Assembly: GCA_027067955.1 (NCBI GenBank) | Contig: JAMOUW010000042.1 | Span: 1-36,981, forward strand | Direction of reading: 5' to 3' | DNA from: Thermaceae bacterium | Lineage (GTDB): Bacteria > Deinococcota > Deinococci > Deinococcales > Marinithermaceae | DNA length: 36,981 nt | Shown here: piece after piece, positions 23,193 through 31,806 of the stretch | Numbering within the stretch: position 1 is the first letter of the stretch | How the letters are laid out: every line of letters begins with the position of its first letter | Program-made: the position numbers and the translations under genes | The notes under the pieces: model-generated | Told to the model about the DNA's origin: nothing | Seen by the model: the letters and a program-made list of their open reading frames with translations, nothing else | Databases searched by the model: none

Positions 23193-23331
23193 ACGTCACC
23201 TTTCTCGCAGCCATTGCGCCGCGGTCAAGGTCGGTCGCGCCACTGGCTCCCCGCCTCCCAGGCGCCCGTATTTGCGGAAGACGGATCTGCACCTCCTGAA
23301 TCCAGGATATTAAAGACTTTCGGCTTTGCCA

Positions 23332-23347
23332 TCCCCCTTTTGGGGGA
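23332..23347. repeat. GC-rich palindrome upstream of the DUF4388 operon
   Basis: TCCCCC-TTTT-GGGGGA lies in the 189-bp space between the response-regulator gene and the DUF4388 operon. It may be a terminator for the upstream unit or one of the G/C palindromes also seen near 36.7 kb. The rest of this gap is A/T-rich (23360-23395). Confidence 0.4.
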
Positions 23348-23381
23348 GGAGTAGCAAGACTAAAATAGTATAAAGATATTG

Positions 23382-24071
23382 TTAAGAAGTCCCATTATTG
23401 TCGCGATCAAGGTCTAGCAAGCGGTAACCAACACCCACCATCGTTTCGATGAAGTGGGGATTGCGCGGATCATCGCCAAGCTTCTTGCGCAACATATTGA
23501 TGTATACGTCCACCACCCTGTCGGTACCGTCAAATGTCAATCCCCACACCGCTTCAAGCAGTTCACTGCGGCTCCAGACCCGGCCGGGAGCGCTGGCCAG
23601 GGTGCGCAGAAGTGCAAACTCGGTCTTTGAAAGCTTGAGTTCACGACCATCAAGGACAGCCCGGTAGCCCTCGCTGTCGAGCTCCAGCGGCCCGATGGCG
23701 ATCTTGGGGCTGCCGTAGCTGCGCCGGAGCAGGGCCTGCACGCGGGCAGTGAATTCGAGCACCGAAAAGGGCTTGGTCATGTAGTCGTCGGCGCCTATCT
23801 CAAGGCAGTAAACCTTGGTGTATTCGTCGTCTTTGGCAGTCAGCACCAGTACCGGCAGGCGCGGCCGCAGCGCCCTGGCGCGCTTGAGCAAATCCACCCC
23901 GTCCACATCGGGGAGACCCAGATCCAGGGCCAGCAAGTCTATGTTGGGCAGATACCGCATGGCCTCTTTTCCGCTGGTGGCCCAGTAAATCTGGTGTCCC
24001 TTCTGTTCCAAAGTTATCTGGAGCAGCTGCGCAACCTGGGGGTCATCCTCGATCAACAAGATCTTTGGCAT
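23382..24071 (-). CDS. OmpR/PhoB-family response regulator
   Basis: 229 residues. Receiver domain at 1-118 with acidic pocket Glu8-Asp9-Asp10, phospho-acceptor Asp50 (LLALDLGLPD), Thr78 and Lys100. A winged-helix OmpR DNA-binding domain follows at about 125-222 (LKLSKTEFALLRTLASAPGR, VWSRSELLEAVWG, RVVDVYINMLRKKLG). It lies 48 nt after the histidine kinase gene and is the likely cognate partner, but it has its own near-consensus promoter in that gap. The SD (AAGG) sits only 1 nt from the ATG, and the predicted leader is a few nucleotides. Confidence 0.95.
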   Translation of the reverse strand: MPKILLIEDDPQVAQLLQITLEQKGHQIYWATSGKEAMRYLPNIDLLALDLGLPDVDGVDLLKRARALRPRLPVLVLTAKDDEYTKVYCLEIGADDYMTKPFSVLEFTARVQALLRRSYGSPKIAIGPLELDSEGYRAVLDGRELKLSKTEFALLRTLASAPGRVWSRSELLEAVWGLTFDGTDRVVDVYINMLRKKLGDDPRNPHFIETMVGVGYRLLDLDRDNNGTS

Positions 24072-24082
24072 ACCTTACGGGG

Positions 24083-24111
24083 ATTATACTCCGTGGAAGC
24101 ATCACATGTAA
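24083..24111 (-). promoter_or_regulatory. Internal promoter for the response regulator
   Basis: On the minus strand TTACAT (24111-24106), 17-nt spacer, TATAAT (24088-24083), ending 11 nt before the ATG at 24071. This is among the best promoter matches in the window. It would express the regulator independently of the kinase with a leader of about 5 nt. Confidence 0.7.
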
Positions 24112-24119
24112 GGTAAGCC

Positions 24120-26495
24120 TCATTTACAGAACGGGTCGCAACCTCGAGGAGTCACGGGCTTCCGGGGCGCCGCCGGCTCCGGTTTCGGCTTTGGAATCGA
24201 AGCGTTCTCAGGCACGGGCTCGGGGGGCGGCTCCGGCGCAGGCTCTAGCTCCGTCTCCGGAGGCGGCTGGAACTCCGGACAACCGGGCCGCGCATACTCC
24301 CTGCCGGATTCGCTGAGCGCCCTTTGCAACAACTCCTTCACCTCGGCATCGCCAGGATGGGCCAGCAGCCAATCGCAAGCAAGCTCCTCGGCCCTGACAA
24401 ACTCTTCCTGTTTTAAATAAACCCGTATTAGGCCCAAAGTCCCCTCACGCCTCCACTCATCCTTCGTGCGCGCCCGTGCATAGTACTCGGCGGCAGCTTC
24501 AACGTCGTCCTGCTGCTCGAGCGCCCGTGCGAGCGGTAGCAAGATGCGTTCCTCGTATTCTGGCTCCAGCTGCACGGCCCGCTCCAGCGCCTCACGGGCT
24601 GTTTTCACCTCACCCAACTCGAGACTGGCAAGACCGTACTCGAGCCACGCCTCCGCTAGCGCCGGGTCACTTGACACGGCTACTTCGAGGAAGCGCGCCG
24701 CCTCTGCGTATTCACCCTTCAGGAAGGCGCGGTGGCCACGATAATAGGAGCCGCGCTCCTGGTAGGGCTGCGGCTTGGAGGCAGCGCCGGCAAGCCCCAG
24801 ATCGTCGATGGCACGCACCCGCGCTTCGAGGTTGCGGTCCTCCATCGGGGCGTACTCCCAGCGGGTGGCGGTGGTGGTGGCCACCACCACCTCGCGCCCT
24901 TCCTCGGAAAGCTCCACCCGGTAGCGCACCGCCCCTTCAACGGGCAACCAGTGCAGCTCCAGCCTGCCATCGGCAAGGGTGCGCGCCCGCACCTGGGGCG
25001 CGGAAAGGAGTTTGCGCTTCTCCACACCTGCAGCGCTGACCACCACACCCTCACCCGGTCCCAGCTCGCCCTTGAACCCGGGCCCGCTGAGAGCCAGCGC
25101 ACCACGATAAAGGCTCACGCGATCGCTGGCGCCGGTCTCAGCGTAAAACTCGGTGCCGCGAGGGCGCAGCGTAGCATTGCGCAAGGCCACCTTCAGAGTG
25201 GGCCTGCTGCCGGTGCGCTCCACCGCTACCCCGCCGGAGCGCATCTGTAGCGACGCCGAAAGGGCGTCGCCCAGGAGACTGCGGCGGGTGCTGAGCAGCA
25301 CCCGGCTGCCGGGGTCGAAGTTCATTCGCGCGCTTCCCAGCACGACCATCCCCCCCTGGGACAGCTCCTGTTCCCCGGTGAGCTTCACCATCCCCGCCGG
25401 GGTGCTAGCCTGGACGTCCATGGGGAAAATGGGCATACGAGCCAGCAGCAGCCCGGCTATGACGGTGAGGACCAGCACCCGCAGCCCCCAGGCGGTGCCG
25501 CCGCGGCGACCTGGAATGAGCATGGGAAGCTCTACCCGGAAACTGCTGCCCTGTCCCGGGCGGCTGTCCACCTGGATGTCACCCCCGTGTGCCTCAATTA
25601 CCCGCTTTACGATGGTGAGGCCCAAACCGCTGCCTTCCTTCTTGGTGTCAGCACGCTGGAACGGCTCGAATATGCGCTCGATGTCGTTCTCGGCGATGCC
25701 GTGTCCGGTATCCTCAACTACGATTCCGGTACGCCCCTCAGAACGAAAAGCCCGCAGGGTGATACGGCCCCCAGCGGGCGTGTACTTAACCGCATTGAGA
25801 GCCAGGTTCAGCAGAGCCTGCAACAACCAGCGGCGGTCCCCAAGCAACTCGGCATCGCCACGCAGCGGAATCACCCGCAGCTGGACTTCCGACGCCAGCG
25901 CCACCGGCTCTATCTCGGAGGCAAGCTCGGCGAGCAGCTTGTTTATCGAAAGGCGCTCCGCCTTGAGACGCACCCCCTCCTGTTCCAGAGCCACCAGCTG
26001 CAAGGAGTCATTGACCAGAGCATGCATCCTCTGGGCGCTGGCGTGTGCAGTCTCGACCAGTTTTTGCACGTCATCGTCCAGGGATTTCTGGGTAAGCAGC
26101 TCCAGACTACCCAGGACGGCAAAGAGCGGGTTCTTAATCTCGTGCGCGAGTACGCTCAGCATGCGGGCGCTGCGCGAGGACTGCTCTTCGATGGCAAGCA
26201 GCTCGCCGCGCAGGTCGGCGATGGTAACGTGCGCGCGGATCAGGGTGCGCACCAACTCCTCCAGAGCCGGCGGCTGACCCTCGGGCACCCAAACGTTGAT
26301 TCCAGCTTCGCTCAGGCGCGGCGGGTTTCCGGGAAGATCGTCAGGAAAATGCAGGTCGTCGGCCGCAATGGCCACCTGTCGACCCAGCTGCGCCCTCAGG
26401 GTCTGGTAGAGCACGTAGGGAAAGTTCGGCTGACCCAGATAGGGTCTGAGAGCGCGAAGGATTTCTGCAAGAGTCTGTACAGTAACCCGCGGCAT
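24120..26495 (-). CDS. Histidine kinase with C-terminal exported FecR-like, FnIII-like and TPR region
   Basis: 791 residues with an unusual order. Residues 1-105 are a soluble N-terminal region. The kinase core follows: H-box LAHEIKNP with His118, N-box LNAVKY (Asn234), G1 DTGHG (262-266), G2 GSGLGL (288-293). A single membrane helix is at about 337-353. After it come a FecR-like beta domain (about 363-490, LRPRGTEFYAETGASDRVSL then YRGALALSGPGFKGELGPGE), an FnIII-like module (about 500-565), TPR-like repeats (about 580-730), and a Pro/Glu tail ending GCDPFCK. The kinase is thus cytoplasmic and the C-terminal 430 residues extracytoplasmic, the reverse of usual sensor kinases. OmpR-type regulator genes flank it on both sides. 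The signal is unknown. Confidence 0.88.
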   Translation of the reverse strand: MPRVTVQTLAEILRALRPYLGQPNFPYVLYQTLRAQLGRQVAIAADDLHFPDDLPGNPPRLSEAGINVWVPEGQPPALEELVRTLIRAHVTIADLRGELLAIEEQSSRSARMLSVLAHEIKNPLFAVLGSLELLTQKSLDDDVQKLVETAHASAQRMHALVNDSLQLVALEQEGVRLKAERLSINKLLAELASEIEPVALASEVQLRVIPLRGDAELLGDRRWLLQALLNLALNAVKYTPAGGRITLRAFRSEGRTGIVVEDTGHGIAENDIERIFEPFQRADTKKEGSGLGLTIVKRVIEAHGGDIQVDSRPGQGSSFRVELPMLIPGRRGGTAWGLRVLVLTVIAGLLLARMPIFPMDVQASTPAGMVKLTGEQELSQGGMVVLGSARMNFDPGSRVLLSTRRSLLGDALSASLQMRSGGVAVERTGSRPTLKVALRNATLRPRGTEFYAETGASDRVSLYRGALALSGPGFKGELGPGEGVVVSAAGVEKRKLLSAPQVRARTLADGRLELHWLPVEGAVRYRVELSEEGREVVVATTTATRWEYAPMEDRNLEARVRAIDDLGLAGAASKPQPYQERGSYYRGHRAFLKGEYAEAARFLEVAVSSDPALAEAWLEYGLASLELGEVKTAREALERAVQLEPEYEERILLPLARALEQQDDVEAAAEYYARARTKDEWRREGTLGLIRVYLKQEEFVRAEELACDWLLAHPGDAEVKELLQRALSESGREYARPGCPEFQPPPETELEPAPEPPPEPVPENASIPKPKPEPAAPRKPVTPRGCDPFCK

Positions 26496-26501
26496 GCAAT
26501 T

Positions 26502-26507
26502 ATATTA
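26502..26507 (-). promoter_or_regulatory. -10 box (TAATAT) of a leaderless promoter
   Basis: On the minus strand TAATAT is followed by AATTGC and then the kinase ATG at 26495, a 6-nt spacer with no SD. The kinase may thus be transcribed separately from the regulator gene 34 nt upstream. Confidence 0.45.
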
Positions 26508-26529
26508 AAGCCGGAACCGGCGTGAGTTG

Positions 26530-27216
26530 TTAAAAAGTGCTCAGACTTAGGCGGTAACCCACCCCGCGCACCGTTTCGATCCGGGTGCCGCATGGACCAA
26601 GCCGGCGGCGCAGGTTCTTCACGTGGGCGTCTACGGTGCGTACGTCCACGTAGGACTCGCCCAGCTGATCGAGCAGTTCATGGCGAGAAAGAACGCGGCC
26701 CTCCGCCTGCACCAGCAGCGCAAGCAGGCGCAGCTGGGTGGGGGTGAGCGTTACCGGCTTGCCACCGCAGCGCGCCGTGAACCTCTCCAGATCCACCTCG
26801 ACATCCCCTGCGCGGTAAATACGGCTGCGCCGCACAGACCCGCCGGCGCGCCGCAGCACGGCGCGCACCCGGGCGACCACCTCGCGAGGACTGAAGGGCT
26901 TGGTGATGTAGTCGTCGGCGCCCAGTTCAAGCCCCACGAGCCGGTCCACCTCCTCTGCCCGGGCCGTAACCATGAGCACCGGAACGTCGGAACTGGCCCG
27001 GATTGTGCGGATCACCTCAAGCCCGCTCAACTCCGGCAACATCAGATCCAGCAGGATCAGATCGGGCCGGAACGCCCGCCACAGCTCCAGCGCCCTCGTG
27101 CCGGTGGCCGCGCGCTCGGTCACGAACCCCTCGGCCCGCAGATAGCGCTCGAGTACGTCAGCGATGCGAGCTTCATCCTCAACTACCAGGATGCGCTTTG
27201 CAGCCATGGGCTTCAT
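26530..27216 (-). CDS. OmpR/PhoB-family response regulator
   Basis: 228 residues. The receiver has Glu13-Asp14, phospho-acceptor Asp57 (LILLDLMLPELSG), Thr in MVTARAEE and Lys in ITKPF; the winged-helix domain begins near 130 (VTLTPTQLRLLALLVQAEGR, SYVDVRTVDAHVKNLRRRLG). Two starts are possible: ATG 27216, with GGGGA about 7 nt upstream, or ATG 27207, with a TAGAAT box 7 nt upstream in leaderless style. It lies 34 nt before the kinase gene and 45 nt after the GGDEF/EAL gene stop. The partner kinase may be the neighbouring one or another elsewhere. Confidence 0.94.
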   Translation of the reverse strand: MKPMAAKRILVVEDEARIADVLERYLRAEGFVTERAATGTRALELWRAFRPDLILLDLMLPELSGLEVIRTIRASSDVPVLMVTARAEEVDRLVGLELGADDYITKPFSPREVVARVRAVLRRAGGSVRRSRIYRAGDVEVDLERFTARCGGKPVTLTPTQLRLLALLVQAEGRVLSRHELLDQLGESYVDVRTVDAHVKNLRRRLGPCGTRIETVRGVGYRLSLSTF

Positions 27217-27261
27217 TCTACGTCCCCTATTGCAAAACCCCGCCCGGTTCGGGCCGCGCCC

Positions 27262-30200
27262 TCAGGAAACCTCGTCGAAGGGGAGCTCTGCCGGTGGCAG
27301 CGCCTCGCTGATGGCGTAGCCCTGCAAGTAGTGCACGCCCACGTGCTGCAGCCACTCGCGTTGGGTTTCGGTCTCTACCCCCTCAGCCAATACGTCGATA
27401 CCCAGCTGGCTCGCGAGCGCCACGATCATGCGCACGATACCCGCGTCCTTGGTGCGGAAGGGCACCCCGCTAATGAAGGCGCGGTCGATCTTGATCAGGT
27501 CTATGGGGAAATCGGAGAGATAGCTGAGCGAAGAGTAGCCCTGACCGAAGTCGTCCAACGCAAGCTGTACTCCCAGCTCCTTGAGCTGCCCCAGAACGGC
27601 TTTGGTACGCTCGGGATCGCGCGAGGCCTGGGTTTCGGTAACCTCTATCAGCAGGCGGTCGGGCGAAACGCCCTCCTCCCCCAGCCGCTGCTTCAGGAAA
27701 TCGAGGAAGCCGTCGTCCAGCAACGAGGCGTAACCCACATTCACGCTCACCCAGACCGGCGGTTCCGCCCCCTGCCAGCGCGCAATCTGGCGCACCGCCT
27801 GGGTGAGAATCTGCCGGTCAAAGCTCGCCGCCAGCCCCGCCTCCTCTATCAGGGGCAAAAACTCCTCGGGGAAGATCTGCCCGCGCTCGGGATGTTCCCA
27901 GCGCACCAGCGCCTCCAGTCCGCGCACCTCCCCCTGCACGTTCTGGATGGGCTGGTAGTACAGGATCAGGCTTCCCGACTGCATGGCGGTGCGCAAATCG
28001 GTCTCGAGCTGGAACCGCTCGCGGGTATAGACGTTCAAGTGGGGCGAGTAGAACTGCAGGTATACCTTGTCGTTCTTGGCGCGGTACATAGCTATGTCGG
28101 CGTGGCGCAGGAGCTGCTCGAAAGTATCGCCGTCCGCGGGATAAAGGGCGATGCCGGCGCTCCCCGATACGTGAATCCGGTGCCCCTCGACGTTGAAGGG
28201 GGGGCGCAGGGCGTAAATCAGGCGCTGGGTGAGGCTGAGCACGGTTTCCTGGTCGTCGCTGCGGATCAGCAGCCCGAACTCGTCACCGCCGAGGCGCGCC
28301 AGCACGTCGCCCGGAGACACCTTCTCTTCCAGGCGCCGGGCCACCTGCACCAGCAGGGCGTCGCCGATGTCGTGGCCCAGGGTGTCGTTTACGTTCTTGA
28401 ACCGGTCCAGATCGATGTAAACGAAGGCGAACCCCCCTGCTTCCTCCTTGTCCTCCCCGGGCTCGCGGATCGCCCGCTCCACCTGCTCGCGCAGCATACG
28501 GCGGTTGGCCAGCCCGGTGAGGGCGTCGAAATAGGCCATGTGCTCTATTTGCGCCTCGTAGACCTTGTGCTCGGTAATGTCGCGGGCGCTGACCAGCACC
28601 CCGCGCACCGCGGGATTGGCCAGCAGGTTGCGCCCGCGCACTTCCAGCCAGCGGATTTCGCCGCCAGCCGAGAGTATCCGGAAGGTTACGTGGATGGGCT
28701 GGGCGGGGTCCGCCAGCACCACAGCGAACGAGCGCCGCACCTCGGTGCGGTCATCGGGGTGAACGCCCTCGTCCACGGCCAGGCCGAGCAGGTCCTGCAC
28801 CCGGTACCCCAGCACCCCCTCCACGGCGGGGCTGATGTAGCGGATGCGCATACCCTCGTCCAGCAGCGCGGTGATGTCGGAGGTGTTCTGCAGGATCGTC
28901 CGGAAGCGCTCTTCACTGCGGGCGAGCGCGCGTTCCAGCCGGCGGGCCTCGGTGACGTCGCGCATGAACCAGACCCTGCCCTCCGATTCATCGTCGCCGA
29001 GTGGGGAAGATGACGCCTGGAGAACGCGCCCGTCCTTGAGGCGCAGCTCGAGGTGCACGGTGCGATTGGGCTTCTCGTGCAGCTCGAGCAGCACCTCGGC
29101 GAAGCGCTTGGGATTCTTGGTGCGGCGGGTGAGCGCCGAAAGCCCCGCGCTGCCCTCCGCCGCCAGTTCTTCCTCGCCCAATCCCCAGATCTCGAGAAAG
29201 CGTTTGTTGTAGAAGAGCGGGCGCCACTGCGCGTCCACCGCCAGGATACCGTCGTTGACCGACTCGTCGATGCGCTCGAGCAGCGCTCGCTGCACCGCTA
29301 GCTCGCGCATGTTGTCCACCCGCTCGATTCCCGCGGTCAGCGCGGTCGCCGCCGTGCGCAGCACCTGAATCATCTCGGGGCCGAAACGGCGGTGGGTTTC
29401 GGGCAGTTCGAAACCGGTAAAGCCCCAGAGCTCGCCGCCGATCATCAGGGGCAGCAGCAGGATGGAACCCACCCCGGTAGCCTCGAGCATCAAACGCTCT
29501 TCCGACGGCAACAGGGCCACCGGGCTGGCGATCACCTCTCCCCGCTCCAGCTCCTGGAACCAGCGCGAGAAACGCGGATCGCTCTCCAGCAACTCGCCTG
29601 ATAGCGGGTTGTCGATACGGGTTCTGAGCACCTCGCGCACCCACTCCACCTGGAGCAGGGCGCGGCGGTGGCCGGTACTGGGATGCGCCTCCACCCTGTA
29701 CAGGTGCGCCCGGCCCGCCCCCAGGCTCATGGCCAAAGTGGCCAGCGCCTTGTTGAGCGGCCACCCCAGGTCGTCCGTGGCCGCGAGCATGGTGCGGGTG
29801 GCGTCCGAAACACCTTTAAGCAACCGCTCCTGACTGCGCAACGTCTGCTCAACCAGCTTGTAGGAGGTGATCTCGAAAGCTTCCAGCCGCAAGCCGTCAA
29901 CATGGTCCTCTATGAATACCCGCAGCCAGGCCAGGCGCCCGGTGGCGTGCATTGCGCGCAGTTCTACGGTCGTGGACTCGCCGGTGTCGAGGCACTGCTC
30001 GAAGGCCTTCTTCCAGAAAGGATGGTCTTCGGGGTAGATGAACCCCGAAAAGGGCGTCCCGTGAGCGTCCTCGGGCGCCCAACCGAGGGTGGTTTCGAGG
30101 TTGCGGGAGCGCAGCAGCCGGCCCTGGCTGTCCACCACCAGCTCGAGCGCGCGAAAACCGCCGCGCGGCCGGGGGGCGGCGTAACCCCAGACCAGCAAGC

Positions 30201-30378
30201 CCATCCCCAGCCCCACCACGGCCAAGCCGACGGTTCCGTTGATCGCCATACCGACTGTCGCAAAGGCGACCCCCAGCCCCGCAAACAACGCCGAACGGCG
30301 GTTGCGCCTGACACCCAGCAGCGCCAGGATGAGCGCCGCTATTGCGAAGAGGTGAATCCAGCTTAGACTCGGTTCCAT
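27262..30378 (-). CDS. PAS/GAF sensor diguanylate cyclase-phosphodiesterase (GGDEF-EAL)
   Basis: 1038 residues. Three membrane helices occupy about 5-66, then a PAS-like domain (75-175), a GAF-like domain (about 200-365), two further PAS domains (about 370-485 and 490-615), GGDEF (about 620-785) and EAL (about 795-1035). The cyclase site is intact (RLGGDEFG, motif at 697-701). The phosphodiesterase site also looks intact: EALVRW (822-), EVTET, DDFGQGYSSL, KIDRAFI and AEGVET. It therefore could make and break cyclic di-GMP, with one activity dominating according to the signal. It stands at the head of the minus-strand signalling island and is divergent from trmB. Confidence 0.95.
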   Translation of the reverse strand: MEPSLSWIHLFAIAALILALLGVRRNRRSALFAGLGVAFATVGMAINGTVGLAVVGLGMGLLVWGYAAPRPRGGFRALELVVDSQGRLLRSRNLETTLGWAPEDAHGTPFSGFIYPEDHPFWKKAFEQCLDTGESTTVELRAMHATGRLAWLRVFIEDHVDGLRLEAFEITSYKLVEQTLRSQERLLKGVSDATRTMLAATDDLGWPLNKALATLAMSLGAGRAHLYRVEAHPSTGHRRALLQVEWVREVLRTRIDNPLSGELLESDPRFSRWFQELERGEVIASPVALLPSEERLMLEATGVGSILLLPLMIGGELWGFTGFELPETHRRFGPEMIQVLRTAATALTAGIERVDNMRELAVQRALLERIDESVNDGILAVDAQWRPLFYNKRFLEIWGLGEEELAAEGSAGLSALTRRTKNPKRFAEVLLELHEKPNRTVHLELRLKDGRVLQASSSPLGDDESEGRVWFMRDVTEARRLERALARSEERFRTILQNTSDITALLDEGMRIRYISPAVEGVLGYRVQDLLGLAVDEGVHPDDRTEVRRSFAVVLADPAQPIHVTFRILSAGGEIRWLEVRGRNLLANPAVRGVLVSARDITEHKVYEAQIEHMAYFDALTGLANRRMLREQVERAIREPGEDKEEAGGFAFVYIDLDRFKNVNDTLGHDIGDALLVQVARRLEEKVSPGDVLARLGGDEFGLLIRSDDQETVLSLTQRLIYALRPPFNVEGHRIHVSGSAGIALYPADGDTFEQLLRHADIAMYRAKNDKVYLQFYSPHLNVYTRERFQLETDLRTAMQSGSLILYYQPIQNVQGEVRGLEALVRWEHPERGQIFPEEFLPLIEEAGLAASFDRQILTQAVRQIARWQGAEPPVWVSVNVGYASLLDDGFLDFLKQRLGEEGVSPDRLLIEVTETQASRDPERTKAVLGQLKELGVQLALDDFGQGYSSLSYLSDFPIDLIKIDRAFISGVPFRTKDAGIVRMIVALASQLGIDVLAEGVETETQREWLQHVGVHYLQGYAISEALPPAELPFDEVS

Positions 30379-30447
30379 AAATATGCGTGCCGCGGTGTTC
30401 AGCCCAAGTATATACGCGCATTGTAACCTTGATTGGTCTCGCGGTGG

Positions 30448-30453
30448 TATAAC
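30448..30453 (+). promoter_or_regulatory. -10-like box (TATAAC) before trmB
   Basis: TATAAC ends 6 nt before the GTG at 30460, the same spacing as the leaderless genes in this window, and no SD is present. The last base departs from TANNNT. Confidence 0.4.
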
Positions 30454-30459
30454 CGGTGC

Positions 30460-31392
30460 GTGCTGCTCTCGCCCGCAGAACTACCCTTTCCCGTATCCCC
30501 CGCCGCCGTCTACGGACGCGCCGCCCCCTGGGCGCTGGAAATCGGTTTCGGGGACGGGCGTTTTCTGGTGGAGCTGGCCCGGCTCCACCCAGAATGGAAT
30601 CTGCTCGGAGCCGAGGTCGCCCCCGCCAGCGTGAGCAGGGCGCTGCGCCGCCTGCGGCGCGAGGGGGTGGCCCGGGCGCGCCTCTATCGCGGCGACGCCC
30701 GCTTTTTGCTGCGCAACCTGGTTCCCGTGCGGGGGCTCGAGCGGGTCTACGTCAACTTCCCCGACCCCTGGCCCAAGAAGAAGCACGCCGGCCGGCGCCT
30801 GCTGCAACCGCACTTCTTCCGGCTGCTGGCGACCCGCCTTGCAAATGGAGGAGCGCTCCTGCTGACCACCGACCACCCCGAGTACTTCGAGTTCGCCACC
30901 GCCGCAGGAAAGGCGAGCGGCCTCTTCGCGGTGCGCCCGGGACCGCCCCCGCCGGAAACGCTGCGCACCAAGTACGCCCGGAAATGGCTCGACCAGGAAA
31001 AGCCCATCTTTCATGCGGCATTTCACAAGATCGCCGAAGCAGGCGAGACCTTTCCCCCGATACGGAGGTACCCGATGCCCCACGCCCTGATGCAAGGCGC
31101 CCTGCCCCCCGCGGAAGCATTCGAAAAGCAGATAGAAACCGCCCCCGAAGCCGGGGTGGTCTTGCTGGAAGCCTGGCAGTCCGGACCGGGTCTGATAATC
31201 CTGGCGCGGGTGGAAGAGCCCGAGCTGGTCCAGGAGGTGCTGCTGGAAGCGCGCCCCAGCAATAGCGGCGTTTTCGTCGGCCTGCGCCCCAACTGCAGCC
31301 CTCTGGTCAGCGCCGGGGTGAAGCGCGCGGTGGGGCTGCTGGTGCGCTGGCTCGAGAGCCGGGGGCTCGAAACTCGGCAGCGCAGCTACTAG
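30460..31392 (+). CDS. trmB: tRNA (guanine-N7)-methyltransferase with C-terminal extension
   Basis: 310 residues from GTG 30460. The SAM-binding motif I is LEIGFGDGRFLVELA near residue 26, and the hallmark VNFPDPWPKKKHAGRRL follows near residue 100, with TDHPEYFEF. TrmB makes m7G46 in the tRNA variable loop. Typical mesophilic TrmB is about 210-240 residues; here about 90 extra residues follow from PHALMQGALPPAEAFEKQIE onward, as in TrmB of several thermophiles. The GTG is preferred because of the TATAAC box 6 nt upstream; a TTG at 30433 is the alternative. A strong terminator follows. Confidence 0.93.
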   Translation: MLLSPAELPFPVSPAAVYGRAAPWALEIGFGDGRFLVELARLHPEWNLLGAEVAPASVSRALRRLRREGVARARLYRGDARFLLRNLVPVRGLERVYVNFPDPWPKKKHAGRRLLQPHFFRLLATRLANGGALLLTTDHPEYFEFATAAGKASGLFAVRPGPPPPETLRTKYARKWLDQEKPIFHAAFHKIAEAGETFPPIRRYPMPHALMQGALPPAEAFEKQIETAPEAGVVLLEAWQSGPGLIILARVEEPELVQEVLLEARPSNSGVFVGLRPNCSPLVSAGVKRAVGLLVRWLESRGLETRQRSY

Positions 31393-31473
31393 CCGCCCGT
31401 ACTGTAAGACAGCAAGCGCCGCTCGCAAACCACCAGGATATCCCGAACCTCCTTCTCCGGCCCAGCATCAAGC

Positions 31474-31498
31474 AGCCCCCGCTTTCGCGGGGGCTTTC
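31474..31498 (+). terminator. Terminator of trmB (and probably of the opposing tRNA genes)
   Basis: AGCCCCCGC (31474-31482), loop TTTC, GCGGGGGCT (31487-31495), followed by TTC. A 9-bp perfect stem between convergent units, directly against the 3' end of tRNA-Ser(GCU). Confidence 0.8.
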
Positions 31499-31590
<92 letters not shown>

Positions 31591-31601
31591 AGGCATCGTT
31601 T

Positions 31602-31691
31602 TGGCGGAGGGTGAGGGATTCGAACCCCCGGTGGGCTTTCGCCCACAGCGGTTTTCAAGACCGCCGCCTTCAACCGCTCGGCCAACCCTCC
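31602..31691 (-). tRNA. tRNA-Ser (anticodon UGA)
   Basis: 90 nt on the minus strand with encoded CCA. Acceptor GGAGGGT/ACCCTCC, anticodon stem GCGGT/ACCGC around loop CTTGAAA (anticodon TGA), long variable arm (GTGGGCGAAAGCCCAC), T arm with GGTTCGAATCC, discriminator G. It lies 11 nt upstream of tRNA-Ser(GCU) and shares its transcript. Confidence 0.97.
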
Positions 31692-31706
31692 CCGGCCGCA
31701 TAGCTT

Positions 31707-31735
31707 ATCTTGATGCGGTTTACCCCGTTTGTCAA
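31707..31735 (-). promoter_or_regulatory. Promoter of the tRNA-Ser pair
   Basis: On the minus strand TTGACA (31735-31730), 17-nt spacer and CAAGAT (31712-31707), ending 15 nt before the tRNA-Ser(UGA) 5' end. The -35 is a perfect consensus; the -10 is weak. Confidence 0.55.
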
Positions 31736-31806
31736 GAATTGCAACACGCACCCCGCCGCGGCCGGCAGCGGAAAGCGAAAATCGGCTGCACAAACCGGTG
31801 CACGAC

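Noticed and set aside
26623-29013. Plus-strand frame of 796 codons
   Set aside because: It is antisense to the OmpR regulator and GGDEF/EAL genes and rich in His, Gln, Leu, Val and Gly, as high-GC shadow frames are; no domain is recognisable.
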